Source: Lycocorax pyrrhopterus obiensis (Eukaryota; Chordata; Aves; Passeriformes; Paradisaeidae). From it: DNA of 64,000 bases. Where the stretch lies: the NCBI GenBank assembly GCA_014706295.1, contig JACSVZ010000002.1:51610717-51674716 (forward strand). Reading direction: 5' to 3'. Under the pieces are notes generated by a model. It searched no databases. It saw only the letters and a list, made by a program, of their open reading frames with translations, and was not told the DNA's origin. This document shows positions 11,601 through 24,700 of the stretch, in pieces (positions within the stretch are counted from its first letter, which is position 1; each line of letters starts with the position of its first letter). Made by a program: the position numbers and the translations under genes.

Positions 11601-12264
11601 GTAACCATGTATAAAATTAATAAATTTAGTAAGCAATATATAGTGACAACACTATGCTGAAACATAGGCCGTATGAGAAATGCATTATTGATTCAAACAT
11701 TTTCATAAATTAGAATTAACTGCTTTTATTAAATTGAACACCACTCTTCTATCACTGTTAATTATAAATGTTCAGCAAATAGGTGCAAAAGTAGATTATA
11801 CTGTATATATTATATGTTTCATCTCTAAGGGTGGTAAAATTAAACTTATGCAACTTCTTTTTCTGATAAAACTGCTAATAGTTAAAAAGAACATGAGAAA
11901 AGCTGAATTGTCAAAACACATCTATGTGCTCCAATAACCTCTAAACACTAGGATTGCAGTGGTGTAGGCTTCCCTTGCACTTGTCAAATAATCTACATAC
12001 ATTGCCAAGGAGAATTGTGAACTATTGACTCTAACTCCAAGTAATCTGTTACAGATACCAAATATATTCTATTAAAACACTTTGAAAATACAACAAAAGA
12101 TGGAGTCTCGAAAATTACTTCAGATTTGAGGGAGTAATTGAATTGTAATGCTAGAGAGAAAGTGATTGAGAGAGGTTTTGTTGAACTCTGATGTGAAAAG
12201 ATGGCTGGAGGTAAAATTAGAGGAAACTGAGTAGTTATACTCACATCCTAACAGAAGTCATAAT
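8629..12264. other. Unannotated AT-rich spacer
   Basis: No gene, RNA gene or recognisable repeat. The opening 20-30 bases are C-rich flank of the microsatellite. ORFs at 9444-9659, 9737-10030, 11477-11665, 11734-11937 and 11993-12244 have low-complexity, AT-driven composition and no domain. Confidence 0.6.
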
Positions 12265-13312
12265 GGTATAGGACTTAGTGGGTGAAATGCAGTTGCTGCT
12301 TCCTGGATGGAATGCAGTTGGCGTGCCCAAATTCCGTTATGAGTCCCCACACCCACAATCTGCAACTTTTAGCACCTGCTAAGGGGGATGGAATGGAGTG
12401 TGGAACAGACTGTTTACATCCTTGGGGAGAAGGGAACTCTGCAGCTGATAAACGGCATAGCACTTGTCAGTCAAGGGGGAGAGGAGAAGATGTCTTGCTG
12501 CCAAGCCACCAACAGTGGTGAAATCACTCTACTCAGATGAAATTGGTTTGGTTCATTATAACCTAATTGCAATATTAATGCACACCTCCATCCCAAAGTT
12601 ACCTACCCCCAAGGTACAACCACCCCTCACTGAGCATGTGCTCTATACTTTTATTGACTAGACCTTTAAGAGCAAAGCAAGTGAATTTTACACCAATCAG
12701 TGATGAAGATTCTTTATTTTACAGAATTTAATTTCTTTTAATGAAAAAGAATTTTACACCATCATTATGACTATGACATCAAGCTCCACCTAAACACAAA
12801 GAAATAGTATAAAACTAAATTGAGAATGGGAGAAAGTCAGGGAAGACTCCATTGTAGCTACTGGGATCAGCTGACAGCCTGGACCTGTGGTGTCCTCCAT
12901 AGGGACCGCTATCGGGCGAGACTCATACTCTGTGCATGCTGAAAAGTTTTACTGGGGATTAGAGCTTGTCTGTGCACTGCTTTGAATTAAGTTTTTGCAC
13001 TCAGATATTATCACTGACAATCCTTGAATCTTAACCTGCCACAATTTTCTATTAATAAAGAGCATTACTCTGTAAAGAGTCCTTCACAGGTGCTGGCAGT
13101 GCCTGGAAGCAGGGAACATAACCGAATAAAGTGGAAGACCCACTGAGGAGTCTCCTTTATGCCATTGGTTTGTGTCCCTGAATAAGTCAGTTGAAGTGCC
13201 CTCCGGTCCAGCAGGACTGCTCAGTGAAGGGTCCCACTAATGGAACGCTGACAGACTGGTTGGGCACAAGGGTCTTGGCTTTCCTGGAATGCTGACAGAC
13301 CAGTCAAATACT
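12265..13312 (+). mobile_element. Candidate endogenous retrovirus LTR (limits uncertain)
   Basis: The block is richer in G and C than its flanks and has promoter and poly(A) signals in LTR order: TATAAAA at 12808-12814, AATAAA at 13054-13059 and a second AATAAA at 13125-13130, about 245 bp from TATA to first poly(A) signal. A GGGCGAGACTCATACTCTG segment after the TATA and ATTAATAAAGAGCATTACTC before the presumed U5 resemble avian LTR wording as I remember it. I could not fix the TG...CA ends or a target-site duplication, so the limits are where the composition changes. There is no internal retroviral coding sequence beside it. The 79-, 62- and 65-codon ORFs in its first 400 bp are incidental. 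Confidence 0.42.
13241..13304 (+). repeat. 20-bp direct repeat, 44-bp period
   Basis: TGGAACGCTGACAGACTGGT (13241-13260) recurs as TGGAATGCTGACAGACCAGT (13285-13304) with three mismatches. It lies in the presumed U5 end of the LTR-like block and may be a local duplication. Confidence 0.8.
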
Positions 13313-16300
13313 AGGAGTTGAGGACATCTCCCATTTTCATGTGTCATCTGAGGAATGCACCCATTTTGATAGCTATATTTTAATGAAAGCTCACAGTTTT
13401 ATACTCATATACTATTAGATTCAGTTTTTGCAGGCCCTCCTTCCTTCCAACTGCAATAACAAGGCAGGCCTACACATACCCAAAACCCCTGCACAGCCTT
13501 TCTTTAGAAGGTGACAGATCATATTCTCCAAAATCAGCTTCTATGAAACAATGGTATTGCTCACTCATGAAAGAGCATGTTGTTAGAAGCAAAAAGATTA
13601 AAAACCAACAAAGCCAGTTCGTGCCCTGGTTCACTTATACATTATCATTTCCTCGTTAAGTTTTAGCAAGCTGCCTTTATTAATCCTTATGCATGTTCAC
13701 AGTGGCCAAAATCTCTAACCCTCTTTGTATCTGAAAATTGGTTTAAAGCTGGACAAAATCATCTCATGGTGTTTCAAAGCTAAAAACTTCTGCTGAGATG
13801 TGTATACAAACCACATGTGTAACAATTCCACTTCACATGGGAAGCCCAGTTCTGCCCCAAGCTGAGGGCAATGGAATAACATGTGGTAATAAAATCTAGA
13901 CTGGATAGTGTTTTCCTCTCTCGCCTTCCCCTCTTCAAGGCTCACAAATTGCATTTCAGGTACTGCAGGTAAGACTGTCAGCAAGCTCACAATTAGAAGA
14001 AAAGATGTCTACTCACAAACAAGGTGTTCACTATAAAAATCAGTTGCAAAAATGATTTTGCAGATAAGAATCATTGAGAACGGCTCCACAGTGTGATTAA
14101 AATTTCTCTTGTGTAATGTTTCTTCAAAAAGACCAGAGAAATCAGTATTTATCATAGCGAGAGAAATTTGTTTCCTCCTATTCGTTATTTTGTCTCCGAA
14201 ATCTGTAACATATTCATAGCCCTGTGATAATATTGCAGCTTATGGGCCTCATTATTACCTCAGCTGTGTTTTCCATGGACTGCAACCATGGAAAGGAAGG
14301 TGAAAAAGCCCTTGTATTATTAGCCTGGACATTTTGCTGTCAGAGGGCACGGGCATCAAAGATGCTATGGAGAAGGGCAGGTCAGGTTAGGGGACTGGAC
14401 ACAGGTTCCTATGATAATGGTTGCAACTGTGTACAGGGGATAGAGCAAACTTATCAAAGTGCATTATATTGCTTCTTTCCATCTTCACATTTGTGACCTG
14501 GCCTTGAAGCAGAATATTGCTTTTTTCAGAGAGACAGGGTGTACCAAATAGCAACTTCTGATAGAAAAAGCAGAAAAATAAATACAACTAGGTAAATGAT
14601 AGATGAATACTCTCAGACAGAACTGACCAAAACTTTTTTGACAAAATGCATTTCCTGTGAGTGGATGAGGAACTCCCACTTGTCAAAATGAAAAACATTT
14701 CACAGATATATGTTTGTTTTGAAGAGAATTTTTTTAGCTCAGAAGTAATATCTAGTCCAAATGAGAGAAGAGACTCTTACCAAGAATTCAGTGTTTGTGA
14801 CGTTTGTCATGGTATAGTAGATCAGTATTTCTCTTGAAACATTTCATGTGAAGAGGTTATACAGGGCAATAGTTTTGAGGGTTAAGGGGCCACTAACTGC
14901 TGCTCTTATGATAAAATGACTGCCTGTGGCAGAAGAGAATATGCAAGGTGGTCTATGTGGAGCAAACACAGAACTGAGACACAATGTCTCGCATTTCCTG
15001 TGCCTACCTCAGAAATTCCCTTTTTATGGATGGAAATGTGCATGCTCTGTATGGAGGAATGAGCTCTTGGACTCTTAGGGATGCTTAGCACAGGTTCACG
15101 GATCATGAGCCTCACTAAAGGTGGTCAGTTAAAAAGTCACTCTTGCTCTTAGCAAGGGCAAGACACATCTTGCACTGCTTGTGAAAAGCCTTACACTTGA
15201 AACTGCTGGGCTGGGCAAGGGCTGCACACTGCATGGGTGAGAAGACAGAACATAAGAAGGATTGCTACAAAACTGAGTAAAAGAGTGAAATATTCCTATT
15301 ATTTCAGTGAAGACAAGCAGCTGCAATACATTCCTCCAAAACAATTAAACCGAATGTATTATTCTCTACACATTACCAGCCAGAAACAGAGTAATATCAG
15401 GCTTCCCAAGGATATACATAAGTAAAAATTCCCCCTTTTTTTTTATTCCATTAAAGCAGAAATATCACAGTAATGAAAGTATCCGTGTAGGGTTATCTTA
15501 ATTAGTATTTTCAGTTCTCAGAAAAGAGAGAACTACTAACTCGAATAAATATATTTTCAGTTAATTGCTACTGCTGTACAACAAAGAATAAATTTTTGTG
15601 CTTTTACAAGCAGAGGTGAATTTCTGAGGCTTATCTTTCAAATGAAGTACATTTTTTAATCAAAAGCATCTCATAACTGCTGTTTGCAGCTTTTATCTCA
15701 CTGCTGCTGTACATCACTTTATCTACTGGAAAAGCTTGCGCATTTTGCACAGCAATATGAGAGAACTGAAATTCAAAACATATAAAAATCTCACAGTGTT
15801 ATTGTTCCATTAATGTTTTGTATATTAAGTAGCAACAATACCAGCAATGAAACTTCTATGCTACTATGATGGAAATAGTAGGGAACCTTTTAGTAGGTAA
15901 AACCCCAAGAGATTTTACTGCAGCTTGCATTCCCAGAACACAAAGTTCTGAGGTGAAAAAAGTATTTCCAGAGGTAGTACTAATGTTATCATTAGTGGAA
16001 AGCAAAGTTTTTTCAACATCAAGGAAATATCTTTTATAAAAATAATGTTAATTTTTTTTCATTCCCTTAGAAAAAAAAAGAAAATTTTATTTCCTTGTAA
16101 CCCCCCACCATCAAATCATTGTAGTGTTCCATTCACCAATTTTGATGAAAAAGATGAAATAAGACTGTCTCTTTAGCAGAGGTCATGTATCTTTTACTGC
16201 TTCTGTCTTAAAATAACACCAGTGAACGGAACTCGGTGTTTTTTCTAAAGGGCTTTTAATCATTCTTATAAAAAAGGATAGAATTTTAAGACCAATATTT

Positions 16301-18598
16301 TCTTTTGTTCATTTCTTCTGCTGTTATCATGTCCCTGTTAGTATATCAATAGTTCATTGTTTATTTTCTATTCCTTAAATCACTTCAGGCTGTGAAGTCT
16401 GTCCTTGTCTAACATAATACAGGGAGCAGAGTGCAAAGACTGGTGCTAAGAGCACCCTTAACAGGAGAAGCAAGATATAATGTGAGAATCAGATTCTCAT
16501 TTTGATACTTATTTTTGAAAAAAATGTGCATTTCCACAGTGCTCCAGAGAGCAGCCTCCATCCTCATTCACTGAATAATGCTGTCCTGAGTTCTTGAGCT
16601 TGCAGGGACATACAAGCCTTGGAAGGGAATAGTTCCTATGTTGCTGTCATCAAGGAAATTCTGCAATTTATATTCTTTACAATATAGTCTTAATTCATAT
16701 TTTGAGCTACAGTACCTTAACCTTTGTACTGTGGATAATTTCTCCACAAATGCTTTTGCCTACTGACCATTTCATATGACTAGCCATATATCCTTGTTTG
16801 GAAAGCACAGTTTTCATTAAATTTAATTACTTTGCCCTACGGCTTGCATGAGAAAGGTTCATGGTAAAGGTGCAGCTATTAAATAAGTGCAGCTACTAAA
16901 CAAGGCCAGCTGCTATTAAAATCTACATAGTAAAGGTGAAGCTACTAAATTAAGGTGATTACAGTTTGAAGGTGTTTCTAGATGAAGACATACGGGTAAG
17001 CTTTTGCACCTGTAGTGCATTTTACCATACACAATGTTGTAAAACTTGTGTGAGTGGCTCAGCAAGGTGTTTCCATGTCTTAGCTGTTACAATGTCATCT
17101 TAAACTAATTTCTACAAATATGAAATATATTATTTTAAAAGTTTTAATCCATTAGGAATTCATTTGAACATTTGACTCTTCAAGAAATTCTGAAATTCAT
17201 TATGAATCTCAAAATCTCTACTATACTTCAAAGTAAAAAATCTCTTTAAAAATTACTAAGTATTTTTCTAAACAGTATTGTGAATGGCACTCACAAGTAG
17301 AACACAAGTCCCTAGTGAATTGCTGGTAGCTGGCTCGTCTCCAATTTTCACAGGCTGTCACACTTTCTAGCAAACTGAATTCATCCACTTCCCGCAGCAT
17401 TTGGCTTATATCTTCTCAAAACCACACTTTACTCCTTATAGTCACGAGACAAAAGTCTGTTTGTGGCTTCTCATTTCATTGTACCAAAATAACTGTTCTT
17501 GCAGCCCACCAGAGCAGCGTTTGTACAAGATGCCAGAGTTTCTGTGCAAGGCATGAGGCCTTTGAAGGGAAAAGTCTCCAAATACATTGTTTGTATCGGT
17601 TGGGGGAGCCAAACTTGGCGTAAACCATACCCCTGATGGACACATTTGGAAGAGGCTCTGAAGCATACTATTCCATCCTCTGTGATCAGGTATTCTCTTT
17701 GAGGGAAGTAGTTGTGTTGCTTTAGAAGAGGGTTCAGAACTTAATTAGCATGTATGCAAAGTGTGCAAAGGTCTGGGAATGGAATAAAGAGCAAGTCAAA
17801 CTGCCCATGTAGGAACATCCTAAAACGATGCAATCTGACTGTCCTTTGCAGAGCAGAATGCTCTCATTAAATAGCTCATATAAAATAACATTCTCATTAT
17901 AAAGAACAGTTTGGGGGTCTATCACTTTTCTATCATTAGCAGCTCCCAGAATTTCCAGTATTTTCCTGAGGTACTGTGGTACAGATGGTTAAGTTCCCTT
18001 CAGCACTTCCTTCAGACTGTAATGATATTTTACATCTGGATAATCTAATAGGAGTAATAATGTAATATTAATCCAATTTGAAATTCACTGAATTATTCTT
18101 GTTGATTTCAGTGGACTTGGAATGATAATTCACGAATGACCTAGAGGTGACACCAGAGTTTTGGAGACTAGAGGATCTGTCAGACAACTACCTACATTTT
18201 CTTCAAAATCTCAGGGCACTTCAAGCCCTAATGTCTGAAAGGTAGTTTTGCTGTGATCCAAATTGGATTTGGTGCTGTACTAACACAAGATGCTTTGAAG
18301 AGGTACATGGTCTTTGCAACCCATACTACTTCTCACAGTGTTTCATAATCATAAAAGTATCATTAAAATAATAATGAAGCATATTTATTTTATCTATATT
18401 ATTCTTTCTTGATCATAGGCAAAGGGTTTTTCACTTGTAGATCTTTGTGGCAAGACCCAGAGTCAGACAGGTCTTTGAGGAAGTTTATCTGAAATTTTTC
18501 TTTATGATGAATATCCTAAAATATAAAATTACTTTTATCAATCTGTTTTTATTAACCTATAAATTGGAATACTTTACTTTTTAAATCAAGACAGACAT
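13313..18598. other. Unannotated AT-rich spacer
   Basis: About 5.3 kb in which I recognise no gene, RNA gene or repeat family. ORFs of 62-91 codons (for example 13715-13990 minus, 14224-14496 plus, 17442-17666 minus) show no motif. Poly-A and poly-T runs of 8-10 bases are scattered. Near 16870-16950 the word 'GGTG(A/C)AGCTA(C/T)TAAA' recurs loosely three to four times, hinting at a short decayed tandem duplication. Confidence 0.55.
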
Positions 18599-18781
18599 TT
18601 AAGACAGATTAGGTACAAAAATCTTTGTCTTCTCAGAGTTTCCTTGCTTCAGGTTTTCTCGTAGCACTACAAAAGGTTTCTGAGATGCAGCAAGTTCTGC
18701 ATTGACTATCTCTGCCACTTCCAAGGTCTGTCTCATTGCTTCTCTCAGTAGTGTCTTCATAATTGCAAGCTGCCAGCGCAT
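18599..18781 (-). other. Coding-like 60-codon ORF, unidentified
   Basis: The product is not recognised. Its predicted chain is rich in Glu, Ala, Leu and Lys, with little of the Phe, Ser and Ile bias of random AT-rich ORFs. It contains LLREAMRQTLEVAEIVNAEL, which would form an amphipathic helix, followed by a polar tail. The start ATG at 18781 is preceded by an in-frame TAA four codons upstream. A CTGCAG resembling a splice acceptor lies about 16 bp upstream, but that in-frame stop lies between it and the ATG, so a simple internal coding exon is not supported. It may be chance, a first exon, or a decayed retrocopy. A 66-codon ORF overlaps on the opposite strand. Confidence 0.15.
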
Positions 18782-21700
18782 TTCTTTACCTCTTTATCTG
18801 CAGGCGACCTATCTAGTCTCACTCCTGAAATGGAAGGCTCATGAGGTCCTCTGGAGCAGCAACAACCTGCCACCTCCTTCCATGAGGATCTACCTCATCT
18901 GATCACTCACATCTTATAAATAAACAGGTCGATATCAAATATCACAATCTGAATGACTTTTTTGGGTTTTGAGAAAACTAAACCTTACAATACGACTTCC
19001 AAAGAATTTATCTGGCAAATACCTTAAAAATAGATGATGGTAGTTTTCCTAATGACATATGTATGTTGTTAAAAGATAAACTGATTTTTGGAAATCAGTT
19101 AAAGCTGTTAGTTCCTGAATTAGGCTGTCTTAATCTATATGTATCTAAAGATGGCTTTTTGCTACCTTGAGTCACATGTTTACATTCAAATATTTCCTAA
19201 AAGGTGGCAATATTGTGATCTGTCTTTGGGTTGCTTAGCAGTTTGAAAAGGAAAGGGAGGAAGGCTGAAGATAGCACTACTGAGATGACTATTGAAGGCT
19301 TTCAGTTTCCCATAGCCTTCAGAAATTTCTGCAAGTTTCATGATCTTTAGAAAGCCTGGGTAACACTGCTAGGAACCATGGCACCTCTGACAGGTATCAG
19401 GGAAAACGTGCTCTGAAGAACATGAAGAACCCCTGCTGCTTAAGTAGTCTTGCAAGGGATACGCTAAAACTCCTGAAGAAACAAAGACTTTATTCAACTC
19501 CAACATGATTTTCTTAACAGCTATACATATTTTTTCCATATTAAAAACCTACCAGATTCTCCTAACATTTGTGTACCATACACATGTTTTCACCTATTGA
19601 CATTCTACAAGTATTGGGAGGCACAATAACAGGTCCTATATGCATGCATATTCTGAGTAAAATACCTTGCAACTTTCTTCAGTAATTTTTTTAATATAAC
19701 AAGGTTAGCTCATAATACTCTCTAAAATATTCAAAAAACTATAATATTGTAAAAAATGTTTTATTTCCAATGGTCTTACAAAGCAGTCAGACTATTACGA
19801 GTAAGTAAAACAATATTAAACAGGGATTTAAAAATCTTACCTTTTCCAGACCAGTAACTCATGTTTTAACTGTACTTAATTAGTTTAGCACCTCAAAAAT
19901 ACAACATTTAAATAATTTGATTGAAATATATGCCTTTTTTGAGACCTTCTACATTCCTTCAGTTTTAATAAAAAGTAAAACCTCAAACACAGGTATTGGT
20001 TAGCACTTCTCCTATGTCCAAGAATTCTTTTACTAAAGTAACCCACAAAATCAGAGAAAAAACTCCCCAAAGTATTAAAGTGTGAAGTGACTGTTGGCAT
20101 GGCAAATTTAAGAGATGAGTACGTTTAAGACAAAAGATCCAGGTTGTGCAGAAAGCAACAAACTTTATTATAGTAGAAGGAACAATATGGTTAACAAATG
20201 AAATTTATGATGGCGTTGATGAGCTTTAGGGATCAAAATTGACATCGGGCCCCTTAGTATAATGCAAGCTAAAATCTGATATCCAGTATATTTATTTCAA
20301 ATATTTTTCTTTACTCAGCTGGTTTTTAGGACTTACCAGAGCATATTGAGTTGTGCCAACTATGCATGTTTTATAACAAGATGACCTTCTAGCAACTCAT
20401 AATGAATTTAAGTGCAGTTGTAATAAGAATATCAAAGGGAGTTTAAAAGTCATGTTTATAATCTTTTGGTAAGGCCACAGACTTCATTATCATTATGTTA
20501 TAGCACAGATTCAAATCAATTTCTGTTATACTTCTAATGCAATCTCAGGCTCACAACCAACTGCTTCATTTATTTTTTCAGTAATGTCTCATGTAAAATT
20601 TCTATTTTTATTCCTGTTAGCCCCTTTCCTTTCACTCAAAACAGACATATATACAAGGAGAAAGCAGCCATGGAGTTTCCTGAAGAGTACCACATTTCCT
20701 CTGGAATTGCAGCACATCTACTTGAGTCAGGGCCAGAAATGACATTAAGTTGCCGTACAAACTCTATGATAAATTTGTTAAGTGTTATCCTTTTGACCAG
20801 AAGGGAATTTTTTCTTTTTTTCTTGAAATGGTTAACTACTAAAACTGTGGCAAACAACTCACTTCATTAATATGGATCCTTCTCTTAAAATATATGTATT
20901 TGTAGCGAAATTATAAGTCTGTGGGCTAAAAGACATCTTCCTTAACATGGGCTTTACTCCTGGTACAAAAGAGCTTTGAATTTCAAACATGGCAGAAGGA
21001 ACAAGCTCTTTTTTGGGGTACCTTTCTCCAGCCATGAAGGAGGGAAAAAAAAAAGACTGCTATCTCATTATGTGGAACTATACCGACAGTGAAAAGAAGC
21101 TACTTTTGAAAGCATTGTGAATTAATTATTCTTTCATAGTATGACATCATCAAAAATACACCTTGTGTTTGTTCTTAACAGAGCTAAGAATTCAAATCAC
21201 TCCAGGAGATCCTGAGCAACACTCAGGCTGGAGTCCTGTATGTGGGATAATTAAACTCTGAATTTTCATTATTTCTTTCCAAGAAATACACTTACATAGT
21301 AATTTGCTGTTGTTTTCTGGAACCTACTGGAAAATGTCAATTTGACAGAAACAGCTATAAAGCAGGCCCCCTGGGTAAATGATGCAGCAATACCAAAATG
21401 TGCAGCACCAATCCGGGTTGAGATACGTACAGAGCATCATACACACACCTTACAGTAGGGTATTGGGGTAGTGGCACTGCGTACATGGAGTTTACAGGCA
21501 AACAAGCACAAACTTTTCCCTTGCCTAGGGCTTTGTTTCAGTTCACTGAACAAAGCACTAAAAAGTAATTACAGTCTTTTTCTTGGAAATTGTTTCAGAC
21601 CCTCCTTGGAGGTTTCTGCTTCAAAGGCATTCCAAATTATAACAAAAGAAAGTGGGCTCTTTGCCCAAAGTTTGAGAAAAATTACATTTAATAGCACAAA

Positions 21701-24700
21701 TGAGGTTTTTGTTAGTTTCTTCTCATATCAGGAAAGGGCAGCCAGGTTTGTTTGAAGTGGTATGTTCAGGAATTGCCTTCTTCTTCCAGATTCCAAGTAA
21801 AACACAGCTGGAATCTGTCCTGAACTAGCCTTATACATTACCATTAAGGCAGCTTCATCTCACACTGTTCATAATTTCTTAAGCTGAAAAAGTAGAGAAA
21901 CAGTCCAAAACTTCACAGGCCACAGATCCATTCTTTCTTCTGCTAACCCATGATGTCTGCCTCTCAGCTATGCTGCAAGGAAGAGAGTCTAAAACAGAGA
22001 CAAAGCCAGTCCAGCACTTTTTTTTTTTCCCACAGAATCTTAGAAGCCCATCAATACTTCTTCCATCAATAGAATTCTTTGTGGAAAGTATTGTCTGTGA
22101 AGTTCTACTTTAGGAAGTAGGGAGATGTGTCCTGTTAGTGACTTATGATTCACAGAATTAAAAGAAAGTCAAACCAAAAAATTCTAGAAAACATTTTATA
22201 AATATTTTCTAGCTGAAATATTACTGGCATCATATCTATTATCCCTTCTACTCAAGACAATTAAATCAAATCACTAAAAAATAAGGTGTTGAAAATACTG
22301 ATGTCATGGGAAAACAGAGTTAAAGCTCTCAACTCAAAAAGAACATGTAATTTCTAACTTCTCTAATTCCGTGTCTTGTGGTCATTAACAGATCTTTTAT
22401 GAAAAATGTAATTCTAGATGGTACAGAATCATTAAAAATTAAAAATCGTGTTATGAATAAAAATAGAAGAATACATGCATTTTCCAGAAAAAGAATAATG
22501 AACATTCTCAGTAAGACAAAGATGGAAAAATGGTCATCAAATTGAGAAGTTACTTAAGTTAATAATTTTATATTATGATTAAGTGCACCTGGTCTGTAGA
22601 AAATTCTTATAGCACTGTCACAGGTGTTGCTGTCATGACAACATGAACCAGACTTTTGCCTGTATAGAAGTTTCTGCCCCTTCTCAGCTCCTGTACATAT
22701 TTCAATTACACTGCAAGTATTTGCAGAGATGCTGTAAGACCTTTGCAAAAATCTAAGTTATTTTTTGACAGTTTGAAAGCTGTCTGCCCTCAGAAACGTT
22801 CATGACCTGAAAAAATAGCTTCTACTGGATGCATTAAGAGACCTAAGAGAATCTCTGTCTTACATAAATCAATTCTTGTACAAATAAATAGTAGACAGCT
22901 ATCCATCTTGTCTAGTGACTATTTCACTCCTTTTCTCTAAAGGATTTGGTTTCGGTTGAGATTTTGATAGTTTTAGATCTTGTCTCTCTATATTACATAT
23001 AATCTTTTCTTTCCATAATAAATTATTTCTTCTTTAAAGGAAGCTGGTTAGCACTGGCAATCAGGGTTAAGTTACATCATGTTGTGTTGAAAATATTTCA
23101 ACAACATAATTACTCCAAATTAAAGTAACTTCTCCCATTTATCTTAGCTCGAAGCATTTTTGTTAGAAGAATGCCATAATGTGTTCTTTTCTTCTCTGAC
23201 CGTGTGGCACTGCCATAGTGCTAGGCTAAAGTACCATTGATGGATTTCCTTATGTGTTGCTGTGCAGCCTTAGCTGTGATGTTGTGCATAGACAGAGCTC
23301 AAAAACAGTCATAAAATTACGTCAATGACTGCTTTCTCTACTCAAGAGGAGGTGGTATGAACCCATTTTGGGGAGATGAGAGGTGGAGAAGTGGCAGAAG
23401 CAGAACTTCTGGCATAAGTATTTCTAAATGCATAAGTAGAGACTGGTAGTTCTGGTCCCAGACTGGCATCTCAGAAGGCAGAACAGGTGCAGTCCACAGT
23501 CACAGCAGAAAGTCACAGTCCCACCTAGTGCAAATGCAAGTTTGGTGAAAATAAAAAAAGGCTGGGCTAATATAAATTGACTAAGGATTTAACAAAGGTC
23601 AGCCCTGAGTTATATTGAGCCTTAATAGGAATGGAAGATAGCTAACAGACCAAAGGATTGGATTAAAATTATTCCACTCCATTTTGTCATTGGGTTTAAC
23701 CAGAGTTGACTCACAACTGATTTTTATAGTGCTGTAACAACTGAAATTGATTAGACATATGCAAATAAGATTTGGTAAGACAAACACTTTTTTTGGTTGC
23801 TCTGAAACCACTTAACAGAGTAAACAATAGGGTCAATATATTCTATCTCAGGTTTAAACATAATTTCTACTTGACAAAGATAAAAAGGAATCTGCATTTT
23901 TTTGAAGCCATGCATTGAAAGCATTAGATTAGAAGTTAAAGAGCACAGCACAATGATTTAAAGGTTGACTGGGGTTCCAAATTGTATTCCGTGTTTTATT
24001 ACATATTTGAAAAACTAATTATAACTAAAACCTAACTGATGCCAGAGGAGGACTAAGAATGTTTATAAAATACTATAATTGAATTATCACCAAGAAACTA
24101 GTGTTGTGAGATGAGAAAAATCATTATGCAATATCAGTGTGCTATCAAATGTGTGAAATCTAAACCCTTTTGGAGCTCAGAACATTTCATTTCAGCTACC
24201 TAGTAATTCACCTATCAGCATTAGACACCATTATTGAATGATGAAGACTGTAATAGATGTTGAAATGTACTGCAGTATTCTATCCAGGTTGCTGCACAAA
24301 GGCATCTTCCAGACATTTGGACTATGTATGCTAACACTCTGCCATATCTTCCCAAAGCTTATTTAATAGTCTGGTGTTTAAACTATCACAGTGATTTATT
24401 CCAGTGTTAAAATTTATATTTCTTTGACAAAACATTACTGGTTTTAGCACTTTCTTTGACTCCCTGTAACTGAGAATATTAGTGACACAAGCATAATGTC
24501 ATATCTATCATCTTTTAACAAAAATGCCTCAAAATTTTTTAGTTATCACCGTGGCACTTGACATATTTTCCATCAGTATCTTCTCTTCTTCAAATTCCTT
24601 CACTAATGACTATCTTCTCCTCTATTTTAAATTTTTTATGTTTCACTGCACCTGCAAATTTCTGTTACCATTCCTTCCTACAATACATTTTTATTGGTTA

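Noticed and set aside
20120..20330. A minus-strand AATAAAGTTTGTTGC-like word suggesting an LTR poly(A) region.
   Set aside because: I could not find LTR ends, TATA, a composition change or a target-site duplication around it.
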